Made by a program: the position numbers and the translations under genes
Source of the DNA: Chitinophagaceae bacterium
Lineage (GTDB): Bacteria; Bacteroidota; Bacteroidia; Chitinophagales; Chitinophagaceae
Direction: 5' to 3'
DNA: 64,000 nucleotides
Assembly (NCBI GenBank): GCA_028288595.1
Contig: JAQBNK010000188.1
Coordinates: forward strand, 42,382 to 106,381
Notes under the pieces: generated by a model
Told to the model about the DNA's origin: nothing
The model's input: the letters and a program-made list of their open reading frames with translations, nothing else
Databases searched by the model: none
Part shown: piece by piece, positions 44,432 to 52,850 of the stretch
How positions within the stretch are numbered: position 1 is the stretch's first letter
Layout of the letters: each line of letters starts with the position of its first letter

Positions 44432-44484
44432 CCGCAGAGACGCGGACTCGCAGAGTTAAACTTTGTATCTTTTCGTCTCTGCGG
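44432..44484. repeat. Family A-like palindrome (CGCAGAGACG / CGTCTCTGCGG)
   Basis: CCGCAGAGACG at 44432-44442 is returned as CGTCTCTGCGG at the far end (about 44469-44479) with CTCGCAGAG and TTAAACTTTGTATC between. It fills the gap between gldA and the DUF2461 gene and could stop transcription of gldA. The CTCTGCGG word relates to the CTCTGTGG family. Confidence 0.6.
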
Positions 44485-45396
44485 TTATTTGTTTTCTTTT
44501 GTTAAGGCCCTGAAGACTTCCTCTAAATTATTCGACTCATCCTGCAGAGAAACAATATTCAAATTATGTTCAACAGACAAATGCAGTAATTGCTTTCTTG
44601 CTTCCTGAACATTTTTAGCAGTAACACGCCAGGTACCGGCGTTTATTTTTTCTGCACTTTCCACGGCAGGTAAGCGGGTGATCCATTCACTTTCTAATGA
44701 TTCCCTGAATGTAATTTGTATTACAGGCTTCCCCGTTTGTTTTTCTAGATTTTGCAAACTGCTGTCAGCAACGATATTTCCTTTATGGATGATGATTACA
44801 CGGTCGCAGATAGCCTGCACTTCCTGCAAAATATGAGAAGAAAATAAAACGGTTTTATTTCGGCCCTGCTCTTTAATCACATTTCTGATATCGATGATCT
44901 GGTTCGGATCTAATCCGCTGGTGGGTTCATCAAGAATAAGTACTTCCGGTTCGTGCAATAAAGATGCTGCCAGGCCAACCCGTTGTTTATACCCTTTGGA
45001 TAATTGTCCCAGTTTCTTTTTTCTTTCCGGCGTTAACCCAACGAGTTCAATTACGTTTTCGATTTTCGATTTTGGATTTTCGATTTGATGGAGTCCTCCG
45101 GCAAACTCCAGGTATTCTTTTACATACATATCATAATATAACGGGTTCGATTCGGGCAGGTAGCCAATTCTTTTTTTTGCTCCTATTGGATTGTTCTTTA
45201 CATCAATACCTGAAACTTTTACGAAGCCGCTATCAGGTAATAAATAACCTGTCACCATTTTCATGGTCGTACTTTTTCCGGCGCCGTTTGGTCCGAGGAA
45301 CCCTACGATCTCACCCTTTCCAATGGAAAAAGAAATATTGTTTACGGCTTTTTGTTCGCCGTAAATTTTGGTGAGCCCGGATACTTCTATAGACAT
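44485..45396 (-). CDS. gldA: Gliding-motility ABC transporter ATPase GldA
   Basis: 303 residues. Walker A GPNGAGKST, signature LSKGYKQRVGLAASLLHEP, Walker B EVLILDEPTSGLD, and the GldA-type C-terminal extension with SEWITRLPAV and NLEEVFRALTKENK. GldA works with GldFG in gliding-associated envelope transport, and those genes are not in this window. At about residues 104-116 the peptide HQIENPKSKIENV is encoded by an iterated ATTTTCG/ATTTTGG string (45056-45086) that looks like an intergenic word repeat captured in frame. The frame is intact and the sequence on both sides aligns with the family. Confidence 0.93.
   Translation of the reverse strand: MSIEVSGLTKIYGEQKAVNNISFSIGKGEIVGFLGPNGAGKSTTMKMVTGYLLPDSGFVKVSGIDVKNNPIGAKKRIGYLPESNPLYYDMYVKEYLEFAGGLHQIENPKSKIENVIELVGLTPERKKKLGQLSKGYKQRVGLAASLLHEPEVLILDEPTSGLDPNQIIDIRNVIKEQGRNKTVLFSSHILQEVQAICDRVIIIHKGNIVADSSLQNLEKQTGKPVIQITFRESLESEWITRLPAVESAEKINAGTWRVTAKNVQEARKQLLHLSVEHNLNIVSLQDESNNLEEVFRALTKENK
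45056..45086. repeat. In-frame word repeat inside gldA
   Basis: Four ATTTTCG/ATTTTGG words in tandem within the gldA coding sequence, adding a short Lys/Glu/Asn/Pro segment. Resembles the family D intergenic repeat at 4931-4960. Lies between the signal-exchange part and the ABC signature region of the ATPase. Confidence 0.5.
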
Positions 45397-45500
45397 GTAC
45401 TCAAAGATAATTGATAAATGGGGCTGGTTATTAGGGCTCTATGTTATTAGATAAATTTTAGCGAATTGTTTACCACATGGACAGATAGCGTCTATGGAAT

Positions 45501-45531
45501 ACCATATGTCTATGTGCCTATGTGGTAAAAT
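45501..45531. repeat. Family A word repeat upstream of acs
   Basis: Nearly the same string as at 1732-1770 (TATGTCTATGTGCCTATGTGGTAAAA). Lies about 32 bases before the acs ATG. In the long acs frame it would encode CLCGKI, which supports starting translation after it. Confidence 0.6.
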
Positions 45532-45562
45532 CATTTGTAAATTACACTTCCAATCACTTGTC

Positions 45563-47476
45563 ATGAGCTATCCTTACCAGATAACCACTTACGAGGCATA
45601 CCAGCAGGCTTATAAACAAAGCGTTGAGCAGCCCGAACAATTCTGGGCCGCTATTGCTGAAAATTTTCAATGGCGGAAAAAATGGGATGAAGTCCTCAAC
45701 TGGAACTTTAAAGAGCCTAAGATCGAATGGTTTAAAGGAGGTAAATTAAACATTACAGAGAATTGCCTTGACCGGCATTTACCAACGCTCGGCGACGAAC
45801 CTGCAATTATATGGGAGCCTAACGATCCTTCCGAACACCACCGCATATTAACTTATAATCAACTGCATGAAAAAGTTTGTGCCTTTGCGCAGGTACTTAA
45901 AAATAACGGTGTAAAAAAAGGTGACCGGGTCTGTATTTATATGGGGATGATACCCGAACTCGCAATCGCTATTTTAAGTTGCGCAAGAATTGGTGCCATT
46001 CATTCCGTGATCTTCGGCGGATTTTCTGCGCAAAGTATATCAGACCGTATTATAGATGCACATGCAGAATATGTAATTACCTGCGACGGTGCGTTCCGCG
46101 GCGGCAAGGACATTCCTTTAAAATCGGTTATTGATGATGCGCTGGTTAGTTGTGAGTTTGTAAAACGGGTGATTGTATTCAGTCGCACCCGCATAGCCGT
46201 TAGCATGATAAAGGGCCGCGATGTTTGGTGGGAAGATGAAATGAAAAAAATTGACGCAGTTGGTATTACTGATATCAAGGCAGCAGAAATGGATGCTGAA
46301 GACCCGCTGTTCATTCTTTACACTTCCGGCTCTACGGGCAAACCTAAAGGCGTTGTACATTCTTCTGCGGGGTATATGCTTTTTACCAACTACAGTTTTG
46401 TAAATGTGTTTCAATATAAACCCGGGCAACTATTTTTCTGCACGGCAGATATTGGGTGGATCACGGGGCACAGTTATATCGTGTACGGGCCGCTGAGTGC
46501 AGGCGCCACATCACTCATGTTCGAGGGTGTACCTACCTGGCCTGATGCGGGAAGGTTCTGGAGCATCATCGATAAATTCAAAGTGAATATTTTATATACA
46601 GCACCAACTGCTATCCGTTCTTTAATGGGTTTTGGACTGCAGCCATTGAAAGGAAAAGACCTTTCCTCTTTACAAATTTTAGGAACTGTAGGCGAACCCA
46701 TTAATGAAGAAGCGTGGCACTGGTACGATGAAAATATTGGTAAGAAAAAATGCCCGATAGTAGATACCTGGTGGCAAACAGAAACGGGTGGAATTTTAAT
46801 TTCGAATCTTGCAGGTGTTACTCCGGCGAAACCTGCGCATGCAACATTGCCTCTGCCGGGTGTGCAGCCCGTGTTGGTAGATGAGAACGGGAAAATACTT
46901 GAAGGAAATAATGTAAGTGGAAATCTTTGCATCAAGTTTCCATGGCCGTCTATTCTAAGAACAACGTATGGCGATCATGATCGGTGCCGGCAAAATTATT
47001 TTGCCACTTATGAAAACATGTATTTCACCGGCGATGGCGCACTCAGAGATGAAAATGGTTTCTACAGAATTACCGGTCGTGTTGATGATGTTTTAAATGT
47101 AAGTGGCCACCGCATTGGCACCGCTGAAGTTGAGAACGCTATAAATATGCATGATGGTGTAGTTGAAAGTGCAGTTGTAGGTTATCCTCACGATGTAAAG
47201 GGCCAGGGCATTTATGCGTATGTTATTTATAACAGTATGCATGAAAATGAAGAGCTGACACGTAAAGATATTGCGATGACTGTTGCCCGTATTATCGGCC
47301 CCATTGCCAAACCGGACAAGATTCAGTTTGTGAGCGGACTTCCTAAAACAAGGAGCGGAAAGATCATGCGGAGAATATTAAGAAAGATAGCTGAAGGAGA
47401 AACGCAAAATTTAGGTGATACCTCCACTTTATTGGATCCGGGAGTAGTGGATGAGATTAAAAATGCAAAGCTCTAG
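45563..47476 (+). CDS. acs: Acetyl-coenzyme A synthetase
   Basis: 637 residues from the ATG at 45563 (MSYPYQITTYEAYQQAYKQ). Acs activates acetate to acetyl-CoA by way of acetyl-AMP. Motifs in order: LYTSGSTGKPKGVVHSSAGY (phosphate loop), WWQTETGG, YFTGDGALRDENGFYRITGR, DVLNVSGHRIGTAEVENA, and SGKIMRRILRKIAEGE, where the Lys is the acetylation-controlled residue. Complete family length. The upstream ATG at 45494 is rejected because it would translate a dispersed repeat. Confidence 0.97.
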   Translation: MSYPYQITTYEAYQQAYKQSVEQPEQFWAAIAENFQWRKKWDEVLNWNFKEPKIEWFKGGKLNITENCLDRHLPTLGDEPAIIWEPNDPSEHHRILTYNQLHEKVCAFAQVLKNNGVKKGDRVCIYMGMIPELAIAILSCARIGAIHSVIFGGFSAQSISDRIIDAHAEYVITCDGAFRGGKDIPLKSVIDDALVSCEFVKRVIVFSRTRIAVSMIKGRDVWWEDEMKKIDAVGITDIKAAEMDAEDPLFILYTSGSTGKPKGVVHSSAGYMLFTNYSFVNVFQYKPGQLFFCTADIGWITGHSYIVYGPLSAGATSLMFEGVPTWPDAGRFWSIIDKFKVNILYTAPTAIRSLMGFGLQPLKGKDLSSLQILGTVGEPINEEAWHWYDENIGKKKCPIVDTWWQTETGGILISNLAGVTPAKPAHATLPLPGVQPVLVDENGKILEGNNVSGNLCIKFPWPSILRTTYGDHDRCRQNYFATYENMYFTGDGALRDENGFYRITGRVDDVLNVSGHRIGTAEVENAINMHDGVVESAVVGYPHDVKGQGIYAYVIYNSMHENEELTRKDIAMTVARIIGPIAKPDKIQFVSGLPKTRSGKIMRRILRKIAEGETQNLGDTSTLLDPGVVDEIKNAKL

Positions 47477-47547
47477 TTAACTCCGAGGCAACGTCGCCAA
47501 TAATTCAAAATTCCTGATCACTGCATCCATAGTTTTGTCCCTGAACA

Positions 47548-47760
47548 TTATCCGGCTATTTTTCTTTTGAATAAAAATAATATGTCTACTGTCTCACTTA
47601 CTTTCCACAATATAGATCCTTCACTTAGCCCTTCGGCGGTAATCAATTCCCATCCTTCAGCTCCGAGATTGTTAAGCGTAGTCATTACTTCTGCCTGGAA
47701 ATTGGCGTTCTTTAATTTTCCTCTCGGGATATTAAGAATCTTATATTCAAATTTATCCAT
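47548..47760 (-). CDS. DUF4177-like small protein
   Basis: 70 residues with the DUF4177 pattern: FEYKILNIPRGKL at the start, LNNLGAEGWELITAEGLSEG in the middle and a final ILFLFKRKI strand. A short soluble protein of unknown function, common in Bacteroidota. Convergent with acs. The three small genes 47548-48659 are all on this strand but are separated by gaps, so no clear operon. Confidence 0.7.
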   Translation of the reverse strand: MDKFEYKILNIPRGKLKNANFQAEVMTTLNNLGAEGWELITAEGLSEGSILWKVSETVDILFLFKRKIAG

Positions 47761-47807
47761 GCCCGGTTTTTTTAAATGAAGACTTGAAGTAAGAAATGAA
47801 AAATTAT

Positions 47808-48173
47808 TTATTTAAACAAAACAAATAGTAAGGCAATTATGGCCGGCAAAGCCTGGACGAAAAATATTTTCCTCGTTGCAGACCAGGCCCCGTAAACCCC
47901 GGCGACAATAACACAGATCAAAAAGAATATCGCAATATTTGTTTTCCAAACCGGGTCCGAAATAAAGAACGTCCACGTTAGGCCAGCCGCTAAAAAGCCG
48001 TTATATAAACCCTGGTTAGCCGCTAAAGTTTTTGTTGGTTTAAACAATTCAGGCGCCAAGGCATTTTTAAAAATTCTTTTTCCCGCTTTCTCCCAGGAGA
48101 ACATTTCCACCCACAGAACATATAAATGTTCTATTGCTACAAGAGCAATTAAAATTTGTGCAGTTGTTTCCAT
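47808..48173 (-). CDS. DUF1304 family membrane protein
   Basis: 121 residues with three or four membrane helices: about 2-22 (TAQILIALVAIEHLYVLWVEM), 55-70, 78-98 and 103-120. The early motif AIEHLYVLWVEMFSWEK and NQGLYNGFLAAGLTWTF are diagnostic for DUF1304. Function unknown. Stands alone. Confidence 0.88.
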   Translation of the reverse strand: METTAQILIALVAIEHLYVLWVEMFSWEKAGKRIFKNALAPELFKPTKTLAANQGLYNGFLAAGLTWTFFISDPVWKTNIAIFFLICVIVAGVYGAWSATRKIFFVQALPAIIALLFVLFK

Positions 48174-48275
48174 GATTCAGAGTTTAAGTGAAGAAGATAG
48201 GAAGAAGGATTGATAATTAAGCGGAGTATGATTGGCCAGGTAAATAGCTCATGGTTTTTTTTCATGACCAAACAT

Positions 48276-48659
48276 TTATGCTTCTTCTAAAAAAGCAATT
48301 ATATAACCATCAGGATCTGCAAAATAAAATTCTTTGCCATAAGGCATGTCTTGTAATGGTTTAAGAAACTCGACGAATTTGTTTGAGAATTCTTTATATA
48401 GATCTTCAATACCGTTAACTGAAAAGACGATATCTAGATCTTCGTTATTCCTTTTGTTTTGTCTTTCAGCAATAGAGGGTTGGCCTGTTTTAAGGTGAAT
48501 GGAAAAGCCGTCCCTCGCAATACCAGCATAAAAGTCTTCGTAACGGAAGTCAACAGCAAAGCCCAGTTTTGTTGTGTAGAATTCAATGGAGCTGGTAATG
48601 TCAGCCACAAGAAATTGCGGGCTCATTTTTTTAATCCTGGAATGCGTAATTGTATCCAT
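48276..48659 (-). CDS. VOC (glyoxalase/bleomycin-resistance) family protein
   Basis: 127 residues from the ATG at 48659 (MDTITHSRIKKMSPQFLVAD). Glyoxalase-like: FLVADITSSIEFYTTKLGF, FSIHLKTGQPS, and FYFADPDGYIIAFLEEA at the C-terminus, the usual bleomycin-resistance/dioxygenase layout. No metal triad is assured. A longer frame from 48746 includes non-conserved sequence. A family A repeat lies upstream. Confidence 0.85.
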   Translation of the reverse strand: MDTITHSRIKKMSPQFLVADITSSIEFYTTKLGFAVDFRYEDFYAGIARDGFSIHLKTGQPSIAERQNKRNNEDLDIVFSVNGIEDLYKEFSNKFVEFLKPLQDMPYGKEFYFADPDGYIIAFLEEA

Positions 48660-48735
48660 AGTGATTATTTTTTGGGCGGGTTTGAGTTTGCAGGAAGCGA
48701 ATTTCAAGTTAGGCAAAGTAATTAAGGAAGAAGTT

Positions 48736-48812
48736 TCCTTGTGCAAGTCTTGTGTTCCTTGGGGTGAGTTTTTACGATAAAGAACACAAAAATAAAATCA
48801 CAAAAGGCACAA
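48736..48812. repeat. Family A word repeat (degenerate)
   Basis: CCTTGTGCAAGTCTTGTGTTCCTTGGGG and, further on, AAAGAACACAAAAATAAAATCACAAAAGGCACAA. The two halves are roughly inverted (CTTGTGTTC / GAACACAA). It lies in the 201-base gap before the DUF3570 gene. Confidence 0.55.
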
Positions 48813-48860
48813 TTATTTTTTTAAAAGCCTTCTCAGTTTCCATGCTCCATGAATCATCCA

Positions 48861-50060
48861 TTATTTGAACTTTAGGTTCAGTGAAATGATATTGGCGTTC
48901 ATGTCTGTTGTTTTCTGGTAGTGGCCATATCTTAATTCCAGTGCATTTAAATGCTGCATCTTAAGTACACCGCCTGGCGGAGCAATACGAAACCCGACTC
49001 CATAAAAATCACTGGAGAATTGGGACAGGTCATAATTACTGGTATAGAAGGTTTCAGCAGCAGTATGTGCCAGGTAGGGTGCAAAATAATCCACCGCACT
49101 TTGCTTGTAAAAGCGATAAAAAGGGGTAAGTGATAGAAAAGGTGTGACTTTGAAAACAGTTTCTAGCTGTAGTGCATTCGAATTAATTCCCCAGTCATCA
49201 TGATAATTCCGTAGCCATGCCCTCAGAATAAATTTATCGCCGATAAAATAATTTGCACGCAGGCCGAGCGGAATTTTTAATCGTGTTGAAGGAAGGTTCT
49301 CCACATGAACCGAATTATCTTTAAAATAAACGCGGTGAAAAGGCAGACCCAGGTAACCCTGCTGGTAAACGACCTCTCCTTCCAGCATTAACTGGAATTG
49401 TTTATTGATGATCTGCGACCATGATAAACTTCCGCTAAAAGTTTTGCGGGATGTTGTGGCGTAATTATTTTCTCCGCGGCCCGGAGCTATTGTTCTTAAT
49501 TCTATAGGATATATAAGGCTCACTTTATCTAAATAGCCCTGTGCCTTTGCAGAGAACTCGCCATTTTTATCATTTGTTTTTTTTGCAAAGCTGATGTTGG
49601 CGCCAAATGACTGGTAATCGAATTCTGTTGAAGCCGAAAGCCCTGCACCGATAGTTGTTCCCTTTAATTCATTTTCCATTGTCCAGTTAAGAGATGGATA
49701 AAACCTGGTATCGGCGTGCGAAGCAGAAGAAAGTGTTTTAGGATCGATCTTGTCTGATGAGGCCGATGTGTAATGATCAATACCAATTTCACTGCTAAAA
49801 CTATGCTTGCGGTTTTTACTATCGTACCTGCTGAGTTTAAGATCGATGGTATTTGAAATATCGGTAAGCTTTTCTGAACCCAGCCCGCCGGTTACAGCTG
49901 CATGGTTTCCATCCTGGCTATAATAACTGGATACCAGGTTAACTTCTTCGAAACTTAGTTTACGTGATTTGTATGCCGTATCCGGCTGTTTTGCGGTCTG
50001 AGAAAAAGCCGCTAATACAGTGATGTACATTCCTATTACGGATAGAAACAATTTTTTCAT
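48861..50060 (-). CDS. DUF3570 family outer-membrane beta-barrel protein
   Basis: 399 residues with signal peptide (KKLFLSVIGMYITVLAAFSQ). The mature part is strand-rich with many aromatic girdle residues and ends in NANIISLNLKFK. DUF3570 markers are VNLVSSYYSQDGNHAAVTGGLGSE and DISNTIDLKLSRYDSKNR. Last gene of the operon thioredoxin-apbE-DUF4266-DUF3570. It is likely the outer-membrane partner of the small Cys-tailed DUF4266 lipoprotein. Function unknown. Confidence 0.88.
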   Translation of the reverse strand: MKKLFLSVIGMYITVLAAFSQTAKQPDTAYKSRKLSFEEVNLVSSYYSQDGNHAAVTGGLGSEKLTDISNTIDLKLSRYDSKNRKHSFSSEIGIDHYTSASSDKIDPKTLSSASHADTRFYPSLNWTMENELKGTTIGAGLSASTEFDYQSFGANISFAKKTNDKNGEFSAKAQGYLDKVSLIYPIELRTIAPGRGENNYATTSRKTFSGSLSWSQIINKQFQLMLEGEVVYQQGYLGLPFHRVYFKDNSVHVENLPSTRLKIPLGLRANYFIGDKFILRAWLRNYHDDWGINSNALQLETVFKVTPFLSLTPFYRFYKQSAVDYFAPYLAHTAAETFYTSNYDLSQFSSDFYGVGFRIAPPGGVLKMQHLNALELRYGHYQKTTDMNANIISLNLKFK

Positions 50061-50081
50061 AAAAGATAAATAGGAATTGAA

Positions 50082-50321
50082 TTAATTACAGCCGCAGCCT
50101 CCGCCGGTTTTTCCCCCGTTTGCTCCTGAGGCACCTTCCCGGTAAGATTGAAAATTGAGTTCTGTCTTTTCTACTTTCCTTGGAGAAAGCACCATCTCGG
50201 CATCGTTTAGTTTATTTTTCTGGTAAGCTTTAACAGTCGTACATGAACTGAAAAATAAAATACCCGTTAATAAAGAAAGAGCCGGTAAAAATATTTTTCT
50301 CAGGTTTATGATCATATTCAT
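50082..50321 (-). CDS. DUF4266 small lipoprotein with Cys-rich C-terminus
   Basis: 79 residues. Signal with lipobox FFSSC (Cys about 27), then the conserved segment KLNDAEMVLSPRKVEKTELN and a C-terminal tail EGASGANGGKTGGGCGCN. The tail has a Gly-rich linker and a terminal CxC. The EGASGAN string resembles, but does not match, the D-x-x-S-G-A-T motif modified by ApbE (last residue Asn, not Thr/Ser). The apbE gene overlaps it by four bases. A flavin or metal attachment role is inference. Confidence 0.85.
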   Translation of the reverse strand: MNMIINLRKIFLPALSLLTGILFFSSCTTVKAYQKNKLNDAEMVLSPRKVEKTELNFQSYREGASGANGGKTGGGCGCN

Positions 50322-51277
50322 TTCAATTGAATGTTTTTTGAAGTGTGGATTGCGTCGTAATCATCAATGATTATGCATTCGAGTCCTTTTATCTGGTTAA
50401 TAAGATCGAGCCCGACTTTTGTTCCCATGATCATTACTGGTGTTGCCATCGCGTCTGCCAATTCTGCGTTTGGACCGATAATGGTTACGCTTTTAATTCC
50501 TCTTATTGGGAGCCCGGTTTTCGGATTGATGGTATGCGAATATTTTTTTCCATCGATCACAACGAATTTTTCATAATTGCCTGAAGTGGCAACCGAGCTA
50601 TTGGTAATGTCGAGGTAAGAAAATGCATTTCGTGCAGCATTAGGATCAGCAATTCCGATGGTCCATGATCTTCCACCGGGTTGATGCCCCCATGCGGTAA
50701 GATCACCGGCTGCATTTACAATTCCGCTATTGATTCCTTTTTTCAGTAAAATTAATTTCGCCCTGTCTGCAGCATATCCTTTTGCGATTCCTCCAAATCC
50801 AATACGCATTCCTTTTTCCCTGAGGAAAACAGTACATTTTTTTTCATCAAGCAATACATTGTTGTAATTGATGAGGCGCACGCCTTTTTTTGCAGTGTCA
50901 TGGTCAGGAAGACTCGTCATGGCCTGATCGAAGTTCCATAGTTTTTTATCTAATGACCCGTAGGTGATATCGAAAGCTCCCTGGGTTATCTCTGATATTT
51001 TTTTTGATCGGCGGATAAGATCAAACATCTCTTTTTCAACTTTAACCGGCTTTAAGCCCGCATTGCGGTTGATTAAATTAGTTTGGCTGGATTCGTTAAA
51101 TGTTGTGAAGATTTTTTCGATCCGCCTGATCTCTTCAATGGCAGCTTCAATACACTCATCAGCATAAGAAGCTTCATCAGTAACCACACTTATTTCGAAA
51201 CGGTTACCCATTAACTTAGAAACCATGCGGTAAAGTGAAGGGACAATTATGGCAGCATTATTTTCCTGCATCAACAC
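50318..51277 (-). CDS. apbE: ApbE family FAD:protein FMN transferase
   Basis: 319 residues. ApbE attaches FMN covalently to Thr or Ser of target proteins. Motifs: MGNRFEISVVTDE near the start, IGFGGIAKGYAADRAKLIL, GIVNAAGDLTAWG, and YSHTINPKTGLPIRGIKSVTI. The annotated start has no signal peptide or lipobox, unlike many envelope ApbEs, and no longer start is possible in frame. It overlaps the thioredoxin gene upstream by 20 bases and DUF4266 downstream by four. The operon suggests that its target is encoded here or is exported. Confidence 0.92.
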   Translation of the reverse strand: MLMQENNAAIIVPSLYRMVSKLMGNRFEISVVTDEASYADECIEAAIEEIRRIEKIFTTFNESSQTNLINRNAGLKPVKVEKEMFDLIRRSKKISEITQGAFDITYGSLDKKLWNFDQAMTSLPDHDTAKKGVRLINYNNVLLDEKKCTVFLREKGMRIGFGGIAKGYAADRAKLILLKKGINSGIVNAAGDLTAWGHQPGGRSWTIGIADPNAARNAFSYLDITNSSVATSGNYEKFVVIDGKKYSHTINPKTGLPIRGIKSVTIIGPNAELADAMATPVMIMGTKVGLDLINQIKGLECIIIDDYDAIHTSKNIQLK

Positions 51278-51698
51278 CTTTTTTTAGCTGGCTGATAAAC
51301 GCTTCTTGTGACATCTGTGGAAAGCCTTCCCATTTCTTTATCACCTTTCCCTCTGGGGTAAGGAGAACTGTTAAAGGAAAAATTCCTTCTTTATTATAAA
51401 CATCGGCGAGCTGATCATTTTTCTTTTGCTGATCTTTTGATAGCTCGTGCTTTTTTAACCTTGGAAAATCCGCGTTTACGAGGACAAGATTGTTTGTGGC
51501 ATAACTGGTAAAAACTTCACTGTCGAATATTTCTTTATGCATTCGAATGCATGGCCCGCACCAGTCTGATCCTGAAAAATTAAGCAGAATAAATTTATGT
51601 TCTGCTTCTGCGGATTGTTTTGCTTTTTGAAAATCAGTTTGCCATGCAGCCGAAACAAAAAGAAAACTGCTCACAACCGCCATGCATAATGTGCGCAT
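51258..51698 (-). CDS. Exported thioredoxin-fold protein
   Basis: 146 residues. Signal peptide to about residue 19 (SSFLFVSAAWQT), then a DUF255/thioredoxin-like fold with FSGSDWCGPCIRMHKEIF (redox Cys pair), VLVNADFPRLKKHELSK, and FPLTVLLTPEGKVIKKWEGF. Predicted periplasmic disulphide reductase or thiol chaperone. It heads the apbE-DUF4266-DUF3570 operon and could keep the CxC tail of DUF4266 reduced, which is inference. Confidence 0.85.
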   Translation of the reverse strand: MRTLCMAVVSSFLFVSAAWQTDFQKAKQSAEAEHKFILLNFSGSDWCGPCIRMHKEIFDSEVFTSYATNNLVLVNADFPRLKKHELSKDQQKKNDQLADVYNKEGIFPLTVLLTPEGKVIKKWEGFPQMSQEAFISQLKKGVDAGK

Positions 51699-51824
51699 AG
51701 AATCTGGGGATTTGCACGAATTTAATTTTTATATAACGGTAGAGGGGGATGAGTTATTATCATTAACAAATGATTGTGGCGAAACCCACTTTCCCCAGGA
51801 AAATTGTTAAAAGGAACAAAATAT

Positions 51825-52733
51825 CTATTCAATTCCCCGCGTCTTCATACTCAAAATATAAACAGATTCAGACGCCGTGATAAATAATTTATCCCGGTGC
51901 TTCCCACCGAAGGCGACATTCGCTGTCCATTTTTCGGGAATAGCAATGTGAGCGATCTTTTCACCAAGCGGATTAAAAACAGTTACGCCGTCACCGGTGA
52001 GATAAAGATTCCCCAGGTTATCAATTGTCATCCCATCAGAACCAAGTTCAGTGAAAACTAAGGCATTACTTAAAGAACCATCGGCATTAATGGTATACTT
52101 ATAGGTTTTCTTTCCTTTAATATCTGCGACAAATAAATATTTGCCATCGGGAGTGCCAACGATGCCATTGGGTTGCTGCAAATTTTTAACAACAGGTATG
52201 GCTGTTATTTTACCGCGTGACAGGAGGTAGACATATTGTCCTTCCATGTCCTGTTTTTTACGTGTCCAGTAATTACGCTGGTAGTAAGGATCCGTGAAAT
52301 AAATATCTCCCTTTGGTGAAACCCAAAGATCATTGGGCCCGTTTAATTTCTGTCCATTATAATCATTCACCAAAACGGTGATCTTCTTTTTCCTGCTGAT
52401 GGACCATAATTGATTTTGTTCATCGGCACATGTTATGAGATTTCCTTTTTTGTCAAAATACATCCCGTTTGATCTGCCTGCATTTTCTAAAAAAACAGAA
52501 AGCTTTCCTTTCGTATCATACTTCCATATTTTATTATTGGGCTGATCCGTGAAGAAGATGTTTCCATGCTTATCAACTGCGGGGCCTTCTGTAAACGAAA
52601 ATTGTTTAGAGATGAGCTGAGGCACAGCGCCTGCGGCAATAATAGCAGTGTCTGTTTGTTGAATGCTGTAAGATTTTAAAAATAACAGCGTAAATAAAGC
52701 AACAAAAAAATAAATTTTATAAAACTTTTTCAT
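51825..52733 (-). CDS. SMP-30/gluconolactonase-like exported protein
   Basis: 302 residues from the ATG at 52733, with a signal peptide ending near SYSIQQ. Six-bladed propeller of the SMP-30/gluconolaconase/LRE group: FSFTEGPAVDKHGNIFFTDQ (a conserved Glu metal ligand), GPNDLWVSPKGDIYFTDPYY (Asn and Asp ligands), and QQPNGIVGTPDGKYLFVAD with ELGSDGMTIDNLGNLYLTGD. Probably a calcium-dependent lactonase for sugar lactones. Alone, with an earlier in-frame start at 52790 that is not favoured. Confidence 0.88.
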   Translation of the reverse strand: MKKFYKIYFFVALFTLLFLKSYSIQQTDTAIIAAGAVPQLISKQFSFTEGPAVDKHGNIFFTDQPNNKIWKYDTKGKLSVFLENAGRSNGMYFDKKGNLITCADEQNQLWSISRKKKITVLVNDYNGQKLNGPNDLWVSPKGDIYFTDPYYQRNYWTRKKQDMEGQYVYLLSRGKITAIPVVKNLQQPNGIVGTPDGKYLFVADIKGKKTYKYTINADGSLSNALVFTELGSDGMTIDNLGNLYLTGDGVTVFNPLGEKIAHIAIPEKWTANVAFGGKHRDKLFITASESVYILSMKTRGIE

Positions 52734-52850
52734 AATGAGGAGCAAAGAGTTGACAACTTTACTTTCATAAAGATGGAGATTTCCCGTCACTCGTCAAACC
52801 TCTATAATTAATGCAGCAATAAAAGAGTTCTTCTTACTCATTCTCATCGC

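Noticed and set aside
45130..45160. tRNA-like T-loop string GGTTCGATTCGGG
   Set aside because: It is inside gldA coding sequence and lacks matching acceptor and anticodon stems.
45494..45562. Longer acs start
   Set aside because: It would translate a dispersed intergenic repeat (CLCGKI), and the conserved N-terminus begins at 45563.
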